From NCBI GenBank assembly GCA_016781725.1, contig JADDPU010000106.1, positions 1 through 5,456 of the forward strand: a stretch of DNA of 5,456 nucleotides, given 5' to 3'. The notes below the pieces were generated by a model. The model was not told the origin of the DNA. It did no database searches and worked only from the letters and a program-made list of their open reading frames with translations. Both the position numbers and the translations under genes were made by a program. This document shows, in pieces, positions 1 through 5,008 of the stretch. The first letter of the stretch is position 1, and every line of letters starts with the position of its first letter. Source of the stretch: Rubrobacter sp. Its GTDB lineage: Bacteria > Actinomycetota > Rubrobacteria > Rubrobacterales > Rubrobacteraceae.

Positions 1-983
1 GGTCCTCCGGCGGCACCCGGCGTGGGCTGGCCGACCGCTGGCCCGTCTACCGGCTGCCCCGGCGCGTCGTCGGCGGGCGCGGTAGACGCCGGGACGGCCG
101 CCGCAGCCGACGGGCTCGCTGTCGCGCTCGCCGCGGGGGCTGTGGCCGCCGAAGAAGCGCTCGCTGACGCGGAGGCCGCAGGGATGCTCGACGCCGCGGC
201 CGAAGCGCTGGCGGACGCGGTGATCGAGGCCGGCAACGTGACCGCTACGTCGGCGGTGTCCTCCGGGGGAGTATCGTCTTGGACGTCCTGATCCTTCTTC
301 TCTCCCTGCCCTTTTTCCCCTCCCCGGTCTCTCTCGTCTTCTTGCTTGTCCTCGTCGCCGCCGTTGTCCGGCGATTTGGCTCGTTGCGCGGCCCGGCTAT
401 CGGCGTTCCCGGTGTCTTGCGCCTCGCCGGAGAAGGCTATCCGGGAGGGGGCCTCGGAGGTTGCGGGTTCGCGTAGCTGTGAGACCGCCGGGTAACCGCC
501 ATCCCCGAAGATAGCCCCGAGGACGACCGCGAGGACGAGGATCAAGACCGCCCCGAAGCCCAGATGCAGGCGAGAACCGTACCGGGGGGCCGTCGCCGGA
601 GCGGGGTCCTCGACCGCGTCTCGACCCTCGACTGCAGGGGAGCCGCCAAGAAGGGCTGCCAGGAAGCCGCCGCGCCGGCTTCGCGTACTCTCTTCGGGCT
701 CGGGGTCTCGCGCTTCTGGCGGGGGTGCCTGCCGGTTCTTGAGCTCCCGGACCATCGCCTCACCGTCGAGCCCGAGGTAGTCGGCGTAGGTCTTGAGAGA
801 GCCCAGGACGTAGACCGCGGGCAGCACTTCGAAGTTCTCGCGCTCGAGGTCGCGAAGGTACTTGGCCCGGATCTTGGTAGCCTCCTCGACCTGCCAGAGG
901 GAGAGACCCAGCTCCGCGCGGGCCCGCTCCAGCGTCCGGCCTATCTCTTGATTTGTATGCGAATTGCCTCTCTCGCCGCTCAT
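1..983 (-). CDS. RodZ-family HTH membrane protein, C-terminal end outside window
   Basis: Open without a stop from an ATG at 983 to the left edge (327 complete codons). Residues about 11-82 form a RodZ-type helix-turn-helix domain (HTH_25): IGRTLERARAELGLSL, then VEEATKIRAKYLRDLE, FEVLPAVYVLGSLKTYADYLGLD. One hydrophobic helix follows at about 141-160. The cytoplasmic linker (85-138) is Pro/Glu/Arg-rich. Beyond the membrane lies a strongly charged Lys/Asp/Glu/Gly segment (about 203-240), then a low-complexity Ala/Ser/Thr/Pro stretch (about 252-310). Known family role: RodZ binds MreB at the inner membrane and helps set rod shape and wall synthesis; here that is inferred from the N-terminal half only. 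The periplasmic DUF4115 domain of typical RodZ is not seen within the window. A GGGTGAG just upstream could be the ribosome binding site, though it sits close to the ATG. The HTH begins soon after this ATG, which supports the start. An Ala-rich plus-strand reading of 22-291 is its shadow. Confidence 0.88.
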   Translation of the reverse strand, partial: MSGERGNSHTNQEIGRTLERARAELGLSLWQVEEATKIRAKYLRDLERENFEVLPAVYVLGSLKTYADYLGLDGEAMVRELKNRQAPPPEARDPEPEESTRSRRGGFLAALLGGSPAVEGRDAVEDPAPATAPRYGSRLHLGFGAVLILVLAVVLGAIFGDGGYPAVSQLREPATSEAPSRIAFSGEAQDTGNADSRAAQRAKSPDNGGDEDKQEDERDRGGEKGQGEKKDQDVQDDTPPEDTADVAVTLPASITASASASAAASSIPAASASASASSAATAPAASATASPSAAAAVPASTAPADDAPGQPVDGPAVGQPTPGAAGG

Positions 984-1053
984 GCTCACCCGGGCCTGTC
1001 AGGTTCTACTCGCGCGGGGGTATCGACACCGCGACTCGGATAGTGATGCCCGC

Positions 1054-1059
1054 ATCATA
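1054..1059 (-). promoter_or_regulatory. Possible -10 element upstream of the RodZ-like gene
   Basis: On the minus strand this reads TATGAT, five of six matches to TATAAT, in the 138-base gap before the RodZ-like gene. Transcription would begin near 1047, giving a leader of roughly 64 bases. The best -35 at normal spacing (TGTGCA, 16 bases away) is poor, so this is a weak call. A small AT-rich island at about 1095-1104, unusual in this GC-rich window, lies just upstream of it. If real, the RodZ-like gene is transcribed independently of the two genes before it. Confidence 0.25.
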
Positions 1060-1121
1060 ACCCGAAGCGCGCCGTTGCACACCCCGAACCGCCGATTTAT
1101 TTTCGGTGGGATCGCGGCGTC

Positions 1122-1340
1122 CTACTCGACGATGGGCTGGGCCAGGATCCAGAGGCTCGAGACCGTGTAGAGGACCATGAGGACGAGCATCGGGATCTGG
1201 CTCCACAGCGCGCGACGCGGGTCGCGCAGGAGGCGGAGCGAGATCCGGTGCGCCAGGTACACGGTATCGGGCCGCAGCAAAAAGAACAGCCCGCCCAGGA
1301 CGCACACGATTACGGCGATCGAGATCAAATTCCTGGCCAA
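1122..1340 (-). CDS. Small two-helix membrane protein, function unknown
   Basis: A 72-residue protein with two hydrophobic helices, about residues 4-24 (LISIAVIVCVLGGLFFLL) and 49-70 (IPMLVLMVLYTVSSLWIL). They are joined by an Arg-rich loop (HRISLRLLRDPRRALW) that by the positive-inside rule should face the cytoplasm, placing both ends outside. I chose the TTG at 1340 because GAGGG (1350-1346) sits five bases upstream. The nearby ATG at 1344 is in another frame and almost touches that GAGGG, and no ATG or GTG occurs in the correct frame back to the preceding gene. It lies 73 bases after the metallo-hydrolase and 138 bases before the RodZ-like gene on the same strand. I do not recognise the family. 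The clean hydrophobic pattern and ribosome binding site make it a probable real gene, perhaps envelope-related by context only. Confidence 0.65.
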   Translation of the reverse strand: MARNLISIAVIVCVLGGLFFLLRPDTVYLAHRISLRLLRDPRRALWSQIPMLVLMVLYTVSSLWILAQPIVE

Positions 1341-1345
1341 CCATA

Positions 1346-1350
1346 CCCTC
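1346..1350 (-). promoter_or_regulatory. Ribosome binding site deciding a TTG start at 1340
   Basis: The minus strand reads AGAGAGGG ending at 1346, then the five-base spacer TATGG, then TTG. The spacing suits the TTG and not the out-of-frame ATG at 1344, which would be one base away. Confidence 0.5.
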
Positions 1351-1413
1351 TCTCGGCTCGACGCTCTCGCGGCGGTCGTATTGTAAGCGCCGGGTCGGTG
1401 CGCCGGCCCTCTC

Positions 1414-2322
1414 TCAACCCTCCTTGCGCCGTCTGGCGACGTACCGCATGAGGCCGTCGGTGAGCATGGCGTAGGTGCCGGCGAGGTCGTAGTGCTCGGA
1501 CTCCCCGGGTCCGGCGCCCTCGGCGATCATCTCGGCGTCGCCCTTGACCTTTAGTTGCTCGGAGATCTCCTCGCGCTCGGCCCCCTCGTCCATCTGCCCC
1601 TCGACGAAGAGCAGCCAGTCCTGCAGGCGCTGCTCGAGCTCGCCGAGGTGGCGCCCCACGTCGTCGAACCTCCCGAAGTGGGTAGGCCAGAGGCTCGCCG
1701 GTCCCATCCGCCTGATAGCGTTTATGCTCTGCATCCACGCCTCGACGTCTATCTCGGGGGGCGGCGTCGGCGGGCGCACGTAGGACTGTCCCGGCAGCCT
1801 GATCCCCGCCACGTCCCCTGCGAAGAGCGCCCCCGAGTCCGGCTCGAGGTAGGCGAGATGGTGGTAGGCGTGGCCCGGTGTGTCGTGAGCAACGAGCGAG
1901 CCCCCGGCCGCCCCGGTCTCTTCGCCGTCCCCGAGGACCTTCAGCCGGTCCTCGGGGACGGGGCGCACCTCGCCCCAGAGCTCGTCCATCCTCTCGCCGT
2001 AGATGCGGGTGGCGCTCTTGAGAAGCTTCGAGGGGTCGGCCAGGTGCGGGTAACCGATCTCGTGCACGTAGAAGGTAGCGTTGGGCAGCAACCCGGCCAG
2101 GTGCCCCGAGGCCCCCGCGTGGTCGAGGTGGATGTGCGTCAAAAAGACCCCGCGCACGTCCTCCGGGGAGACGCCGTTCTCCTCGAGACCCCTCGTGAGA
2201 CGGTCGAGGCAGGTCGTGGGCCCGGTCTCTACGAGGGCCGCGCCCTCCTCGCCGAGCAGCAGGAAGGAGGCTATGACCTGCTCTGTGCCCATAAAGTTCA
2301 GGTCTATCGTCTCGATCTTCAA
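1414..2322 (-). CDS. MBL-fold metallo-hydrolase
   Basis: A complete 302-residue metallo-beta-lactamase-fold hydrolase of the glyoxalase II-like type. All expected metal ligands are present: HIHLDH at residues 63-68 (H63, H65, D67, H68), H151 in DTPGHAYHH, D170 in LFAGD and H215 in PTHFGRFDD. This implies a two-metal, probably zinc, hydrolytic centre in the cytoplasm; there is no signal peptide. After the core, a helical C-terminal part (about 222-300), rich in charged residues, matches the helical tail found in many such hydrolases. The substrate cannot be read from sequence; thioester or other ester hydrolysis is typical, and a lactonase or phosphodiesterase is possible. The start is TTG at 2322, preceded six bases upstream by GGAGGG; an in-frame ATG lies ten codons later (2292) without such a site. 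It is the first gene of the minus-strand group, transcribed divergently from apgM, and contains a strong internal inverted repeat (1925-1961). Confidence 0.94.
   Translation of the reverse strand: MKIETIDLNFMGTEQVIASFLLLGEEGAALVETGPTTCLDRLTRGLEENGVSPEDVRGVFLTHIHLDHAGASGHLAGLLPNATFYVHEIGYPHLADPSKLLKSATRIYGERMDELWGEVRPVPEDRLKVLGDGEETGAAGGSLVAHDTPGHAYHHLAYLEPDSGALFAGDVAGIRLPGQSYVRPPTPPPEIDVEAWMQSINAIRRMGPASLWPTHFGRFDDVGRHLGELEQRLQDWLLFVEGQMDEGAEREEISEQLKVKGDAEMIAEGAGPGESEHYDLAGTYAMLTDGLMRYVARRRKEG
1925..1961. repeat. 15-bp perfect inverted repeat inside the MBL gene
   Basis: CCGTCCCCGAGGACC at 1925-1939 and GGTCCTCGGGGACGG at 1947-1961 are exact reverse complements, separated by seven bases (TTCAGCC on the plus strand). 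The mRNA could form a very stable hairpin. It encodes the stretch VPEDRLKVLGDG (about residues 122-133) between the metal-binding motifs. No T-run follows on either strand, so it does not look like a simple terminator. Confidence 0.8.
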
Positions 2323-2328
2323 CCCGCG

Positions 2329-2334
2329 CCCTCC
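2329..2334 (-). promoter_or_regulatory. Ribosome binding site deciding the TTG start of the MBL gene
   Basis: The minus strand reads GGAGGG, then six bases (CGCGGG), then TTG at 2322. This near-ideal site and spacing favours the TTG over the in-frame ATG at 2292. Confidence 0.65.
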
Positions 2335-2357
2335 CCGTCCGCTCGTCCGACGCGGAG

Positions 2358-2363
2358 ATTATA
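2358..2363 (-). promoter_or_regulatory. Consensus -10 element (TATAAT) for the MBL gene
   Basis: The minus strand carries an exact TATAAT in the divergent region between the MBL gene and apgM. Transcription would start near 2351, leaving a leader of about 28 bases that holds the GGAGGG ribosome binding site. At 16-18 bases upstream no good -35 is seen (GGAAGT at 17), so the promoter may rely on the perfect -10 or on an activator. No comparable promoter for apgM was found in the same gap. Confidence 0.5.
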
Positions 2364-2416
2364 CAGACCCCGTTTGTTAGACTTCCGGCGCGCCTCGGAG
2401 AAGGAAAACCCCTGGG

Positions 2417-2422
2417 AAAGGA
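2417..2422 (+). promoter_or_regulatory. Ribosome binding site deciding the TTG start of apgM
   Basis: AAAGGA is followed by a seven-base spacer and TTG at 2430. The in-frame ATG at 2445 would be 22 bases away, too far, so the TTG start is preferred. Confidence 0.6.
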
Positions 2423-2429
2423 CTCTGTT

Positions 2430-3638
2430 TTGGATCTCAACCTCATGCGCGAGCTGTCGGTCAAGACGGAATCGAAGATCGTGCTGCTCGTCGTGGACGG
2501 CCTCGGCGGGCTGCCGATGGACCCCTACGGCCGGACCGAGCTCGAGGCCGCCTCAACCCCCAACCTCGACGCCCTCGCCGCCCGCTCGGACCTAGGCCTC
2601 TCCCGCCCCGTCGCCGCAGGGGTTAGCCCGGGGAGCGGGCCTGGCCACCTAGGCCTCTTCGGCTACGACCCCTTGCGCTTCCGGGTCGGCCGCGGCGTCC
2701 TCAGCGCTTTAGGCGTCGGGTTCGACCTCGGCCACAACGATCTCGCCGCCCGCATAAACTTCGCCACCAAAGACGAGGCCGGCAAGATCTCCGACCGGAG
2801 GGCAGGCCGTATCCCGACCGAGAAGGGCCAGGAGCTCGTCGAGCTCCTCAACGAGAACCTGAAGCTCGACGGCATCGAGGTCTTCCTCATGCACGAGAAG
2901 GAGTACCGCGCCGTCGCCGTGTTCCGCGGCGAGGGGCTCTCGGGGGCGCTGGCTGACTCCGACCCGCAGCGCACCGGCCTCGACCCGCTCCCCGTCGAGC
3001 CGACCGAAGACTCGCAGGAGGCACAGAAGAGTGCAAGAATCGCCAACGCCTTCGTGGAGCGGGCCGACGAGATCCTGCACGATGAGCACCCCGCCAACAC
3101 CGTCCTGGTGCGCGGCTTCGGCAAGCACCCGGCGCTCCCCTCCTTCGAGGAGACCTACGGGCTCGACGCCGCGGCCATCGCGAGCTACCCGATGTACAAG
3201 GGCCTCGCCCGCCTCGCCGGCATGCAGCTCCTGAAGGAAGGCGAGGGCATCGCCGGCGAGTTCGAGACGCTAAGGGCGGGTTGGAACGACCACGACTTTT
3301 TCTTCCTCCACGTCAAGCCCACCGACGCCGCGGGCGAGGACGGGGACTTCGAGCGCAAGGCCTCGGTGATAGAGGAGGTCGACGCCCAGATACCCGGCCT
3401 CCTCGACCTCGGTCCCGACGCTGTGGCCATCACCGGCGACCACGCGACCCCGGCCAAGATGAAGAGCCACTCCTGGCACGGGGTGCCGGTCCTGATCCAC
3501 TCCCCCTACACGCTGCCGACCGCGGAGGGCTTCGGGGAGCGCGCGTGCGCTGGTGGCTCGCTCGGGGTGTTCCCGGCCGAGGAGATCATGGGCTACCTCA
3601 TGGGCCACGCCCTCAAGCTCAACCGCTTCGGCGCCTGA
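2430..3638 (+). CDS. apgM: 2,3-bisphosphoglycerate-independent phosphoglycerate mutase, archaeal type
   Basis: A complete 402-residue ApgM-family enzyme, the usual length for this family. It interconverts 3-phosphoglycerate and 2-phosphoglycerate in glycolysis and gluconeogenesis in the cytoplasm, through a phosphoserine intermediate and two metal ions. Visible alkaline-phosphatase-superfamily motifs are VVDGLGGLP (metal ligand D23), GVSPGSGPGHLGLFGYDP (about 64-81, with S69 the likely nucleophile), IPTEKGQELVELLN after the GRGVLSALGVGFDL segment, FLHVKPTDAAGEDGD (about 292-306, metal and phosphate contacts), and TGDHATPAKMKSHSWHGVPVLI (about 335-356, with D337, H338 and H350 as ligands). Translation starts at TTG 2430, giving MDLNLMRELSVKTESKIVLL, a typical N-terminus for bacterial members. 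It heads the plus-strand group and runs directly into the uracil-DNA glycosylase. Archaeal-type ApgM is found in several bacterial lineages, so it is not in itself evidence of recent transfer; its codon use matches its neighbours. Confidence 0.95.
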   Translation: MDLNLMRELSVKTESKIVLLVVDGLGGLPMDPYGRTELEAASTPNLDALAARSDLGLSRPVAAGVSPGSGPGHLGLFGYDPLRFRVGRGVLSALGVGFDLGHNDLAARINFATKDEAGKISDRRAGRIPTEKGQELVELLNENLKLDGIEVFLMHEKEYRAVAVFRGEGLSGALADSDPQRTGLDPLPVEPTEDSQEAQKSARIANAFVERADEILHDEHPANTVLVRGFGKHPALPSFEETYGLDAAAIASYPMYKGLARLAGMQLLKEGEGIAGEFETLRAGWNDHDFFFLHVKPTDAAGEDGDFERKASVIEEVDAQIPGLLDLGPDAVAITGDHATPAKMKSHSWHGVPVLIHSPYTLPTAEGFGERACAGGSLGVFPAEEIMGYLMGHALKLNRFGA

Positions 3639-3646
3639 GGGTCGAG

Positions 3647-4315
3647 ATAGAGACCCGAAGAGAGGGGCTCGCCGCGCTGGAGCGCGAGGTAGTCTCCTGC
3701 CGCCGCTGTCCGCGCCTGGTGGAGTGGCGCGAGAGGGTGGCCCGCGAGAAGAGGGCAGCCTACGCGCAGGAGACCTACTGGGGACGTCCGGTCGCCGGCT
3801 TCGGCGACCCGGAGGCCCGGATCGTCGTCTTCGGCCTCGCCCCGGCCGCCCACGGGGCCAACAGGACCGGCCGCTTCTTTACCGGCGACCGCTCCGGCGA
3901 CTTTCTCTTCGCAGCCCTCCACCGCGCGGGGTTCGCCAGTAAGCCGGTCTCGCGTCACCGGGAGGACGGCCTCCGCCTCTCTGGGCTCTGGATCACGGCC
4001 GCCGTCCGCTGCGCCCCGCCACAGAACAGACCAACCCCCGCCGAACGCGACGCCTGCCTACCCTACTCCGCCCGCGAGCTAGGACTCCTGAACGCCAGGG
4101 TCTTGGTCTGCCTCGGCGCCTTCGCCTGGGACGCGGCCCTGCGCCTGCTTCAGATAAGGCCCAAGCCGAAGTTCGGCCACGGGGCGGAGGTGGCATCGGG
4201 CGGCCCCGTGCTCCTCGGTTGCTACCATCCCTCGCAGCAGAACACCTTCACCGGCGTCCTGAAGCCCCAGATGCTCGACGCCGTTCTCCTGCGGGCGAAG
4301 GAGCTGGCCGGATAA
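3647..4315 (+). CDS. udgB: Family 5 uracil-DNA glycosylase (UDGb type); start codon uncertain
   Basis: Removes uracil, and in known relatives also hypoxanthine and other deaminated bases, from DNA to begin base excision repair. Family 5 motifs are clear: GLAPAAHGANRTGRFFTGDRS (motif 1 region), RLSGLWITAAVRCAPP, KFGHGAEV and YHPSQQNTFTG (motif 2). Counting ATA 3647 as residue 1, four cysteines (C18, C21, C122, C137) match the [4Fe-4S] ligands of the family. Length would be 222 residues, normal for UDGb. The start is the oddity: between the apgM stop (3636-3638) and C18 there is no ATG, GTG or TTG in frame. ATA 3647 is chosen because GAGGG (3637-3641) lies five bases upstream. Alternatives are CTG 3635, overlapping the apgM stop as CTGA; CTG 3677; or GTG 3545, deep inside apgM. 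A start at the later GTG 3719 would lose two cluster cysteines. Identity is secure; the first residue is not. Confidence 0.92.
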   Translation: METRREGLAALEREVVSCRRCPRLVEWRERVAREKRAAYAQETYWGRPVAGFGDPEARIVVFGLAPAAHGANRTGRFFTGDRSGDFLFAALHRAGFASKPVSRHREDGLRLSGLWITAAVRCAPPQNRPTPAERDACLPYSARELGLLNARVLVCLGAFAWDAALRLLQIRPKPKFGHGAEVASGGPVLLGCYHPSQQNTFTGVLKPQMLDAVLLRAKELAG

Positions 4316-4346
4316 GGGCTTGGCAGAAGGCGTCGATCCCTTCGGA

Positions 4347-4352
4347 TAGAAT
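4347..4352 (+). promoter_or_regulatory. Possible -10 element giving a near-leaderless transcript
   Basis: TAGAAT matches the -10 consensus at five of six positions. Transcription would begin about 4359-4361, at or next to the GTG at 4361, so the lipoprotein mRNA could be leaderless. A TTGGCA at 4320-4325 resembles a -35, but the 21-base spacer is too long. The short pair GAAGG/CCTTC (4326-4330, 4339-4343) lies in the same gap. Confidence 0.3.
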
Positions 4353-4354
4353 GG

Positions 4355-4873
4355 GTGCCCGTGGGTCAACGTAAACCCGTAAAAACCTCGGCGACCGCGC
4401 GGGTGGCGATACTGCTCCTCGCGGCCCTGCTCTTCGCCGGGGCCTGCTCCGACGACCAGCCAGGCAACCCGGGCGACGAGACCGACGCTCCTACCGGGCA
4501 GGCGGTAAGGGGAGGCACGACCCAATCTCCTGAGGGCGGGCAGGAGAGCACCGGGGACACGCCGCCCCCCGAGGTCACCCTCGGCCGGAACCCTGACAGG
4601 AGGCCCGAGGTCGTGATCCGCCTGGAAGGCGACCCCAAGACTACCTTCACGGGCCTGTGCTCGGTGGGAGGCGCGCGGAGCGTCCTGAGCGGCCGGGTCC
4701 CCAAGCGCTTCACCTTCGACCTCTCGGGAAGGCGGCTGGAGTGCCGCATCGAGAAGCGGGATGCCGGCGAGGGCGACCTCAAGGTCGTCCTGATCGCCGG
4801 GGACACCACCAGATCCGTCCAGCAGACGAACGCGCCCGGCGGGGTCGTGAACCTGACGTACGAAAGTGGGTAG
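4355..4873 (+). CDS. Predicted lipoprotein of unknown function
   Basis: 172 residues from GTG 4355; a second in-frame GTG at 4361 is equally possible and fits a leaderless transcript. The N-terminus has basic residues (QRKPVK), a hydrophobic core (VAILLLAALLF) and FAGAC-SDD, a slightly non-standard lipobox with Ala at -3. C31 would be lipidated and anchor the protein on the outer face of the membrane. Residues 32-75 are disordered (Gly/Pro/Asp/Thr). The rest (about 80-172) looks beta-rich, with alternating hydrophobic residues in VVIRLEG, RFTFDLSG, LKVVLIAG and VVNLTYESG. C102 and C130 could form a disulfide. The pattern loosely recalls small beta-sandwich secreted domains such as MmpS, but I cannot assign it. 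It lies 39 bases after the glycosylase and may be partly co-transcribed with it. A GC hairpin follows the stop. Long minus-strand readings over this region lack any recognisable domain. Confidence 0.82.
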   Translation: MPVGQRKPVKTSATARVAILLLAALLFAGACSDDQPGNPGDETDAPTGQAVRGGTTQSPEGGQESTGDTPPPEVTLGRNPDRRPEVVIRLEGDPKTTFTGLCSVGGARSVLSGRVPKRFTFDLSGRRLECRIEKRDAGEGDLKVVLIAGDTTRSVQQTNAPGGVVNLTYESG

Positions 4874-4905
4874 GCGGCCGGCCTCGGGGAGAGCCTCCGG
4901 CCGCC
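4873..4905 (+). terminator. GC-rich hairpin after the lipoprotein gene
   Basis: GGCGGCCGG (4873-4881) and CCGGCCGCC (4897-4905) form a perfect nine-base-pair stem with a 15-base loop. The first base is the last base of the TAG stop. Only a weak T-containing tract (CCGTCTTAG) follows, so it is not a textbook intrinsic terminator, but its placement suggests transcription end or 3'-end protection. Confidence 0.45.
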
Positions 4906-4950
4906 CCGTCTTAGAGATGGGTCCGCGGGTAGCAGGGCGAGACAGAACAC

Positions 4951-5005
4951 CGGGCGAAGGCGCCCGCGACGGGCCGGTACCCGAAGCCTGTCGGCCGAAA
5001 GGAGG
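4951..5005 (+). promoter_or_regulatory. Structured leader and ribosome binding site before the HD gene
   Basis: CGGGCG (4951-4956) pairs with CGCCCG (4961-4966) around the loop AAGG. GGCCG (4972-4976) can pair with CGGCC (4992-4996). The ribosome binding site GAAAGGAGG (4997-5005) follows at once, three bases before the ATG. The second stem could influence access to that site. I could not match the stretch to a riboswitch class, and no clear promoter is visible in the 135-base gap. Confidence 0.3.
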
Positions 5006-5008
5006 CAC

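Noticed and set aside
1387..1406. Repeated GCGCCGG with a short possible hairpin between the MBL gene and the small membrane protein
   Set aside because: The stem is only about five bases with a nine-base loop and no T-run, within what is expected at this GC content.
2360..2365. Plus-strand TATACA as a -10 for apgM
   Set aside because: It matches only four of six positions, lacks a -35 and overlaps the stronger minus-strand TATAAT.
1325..2595. Long ORFs overlapping the MBL gene (minus 1325-2464, plus 1555-2595)
   Set aside because: They are arginine/proline-rich with no domain or ribosome binding site, while the MBL frame carries every metal-binding motif. They arise from GC-rich codon bias.
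2590..2658. 12-base direct repeat ACCTAGGCCTCT at 2590-2601 and 2647-2658
   Set aside because: Both copies are in frame inside apgM and encode similar short motifs (LGL), so it is probably coding coincidence.
4351..4374. Seven-codon ATG ORF overlapping the lipoprotein start
   Set aside because: It is out of frame, has no ribosome binding site and is too short to support; it could only matter as a leader peptide if transcription began upstream.
4909..5005. Faint resemblance to a c-di-AMP (ydaO) or c-di-GMP riboswitch (CCCGAAGCCTGTC segment)
   Set aside because: The conserved core, including the CAGCTAAC-like end of ydaO, is absent, and the overall layout does not match.
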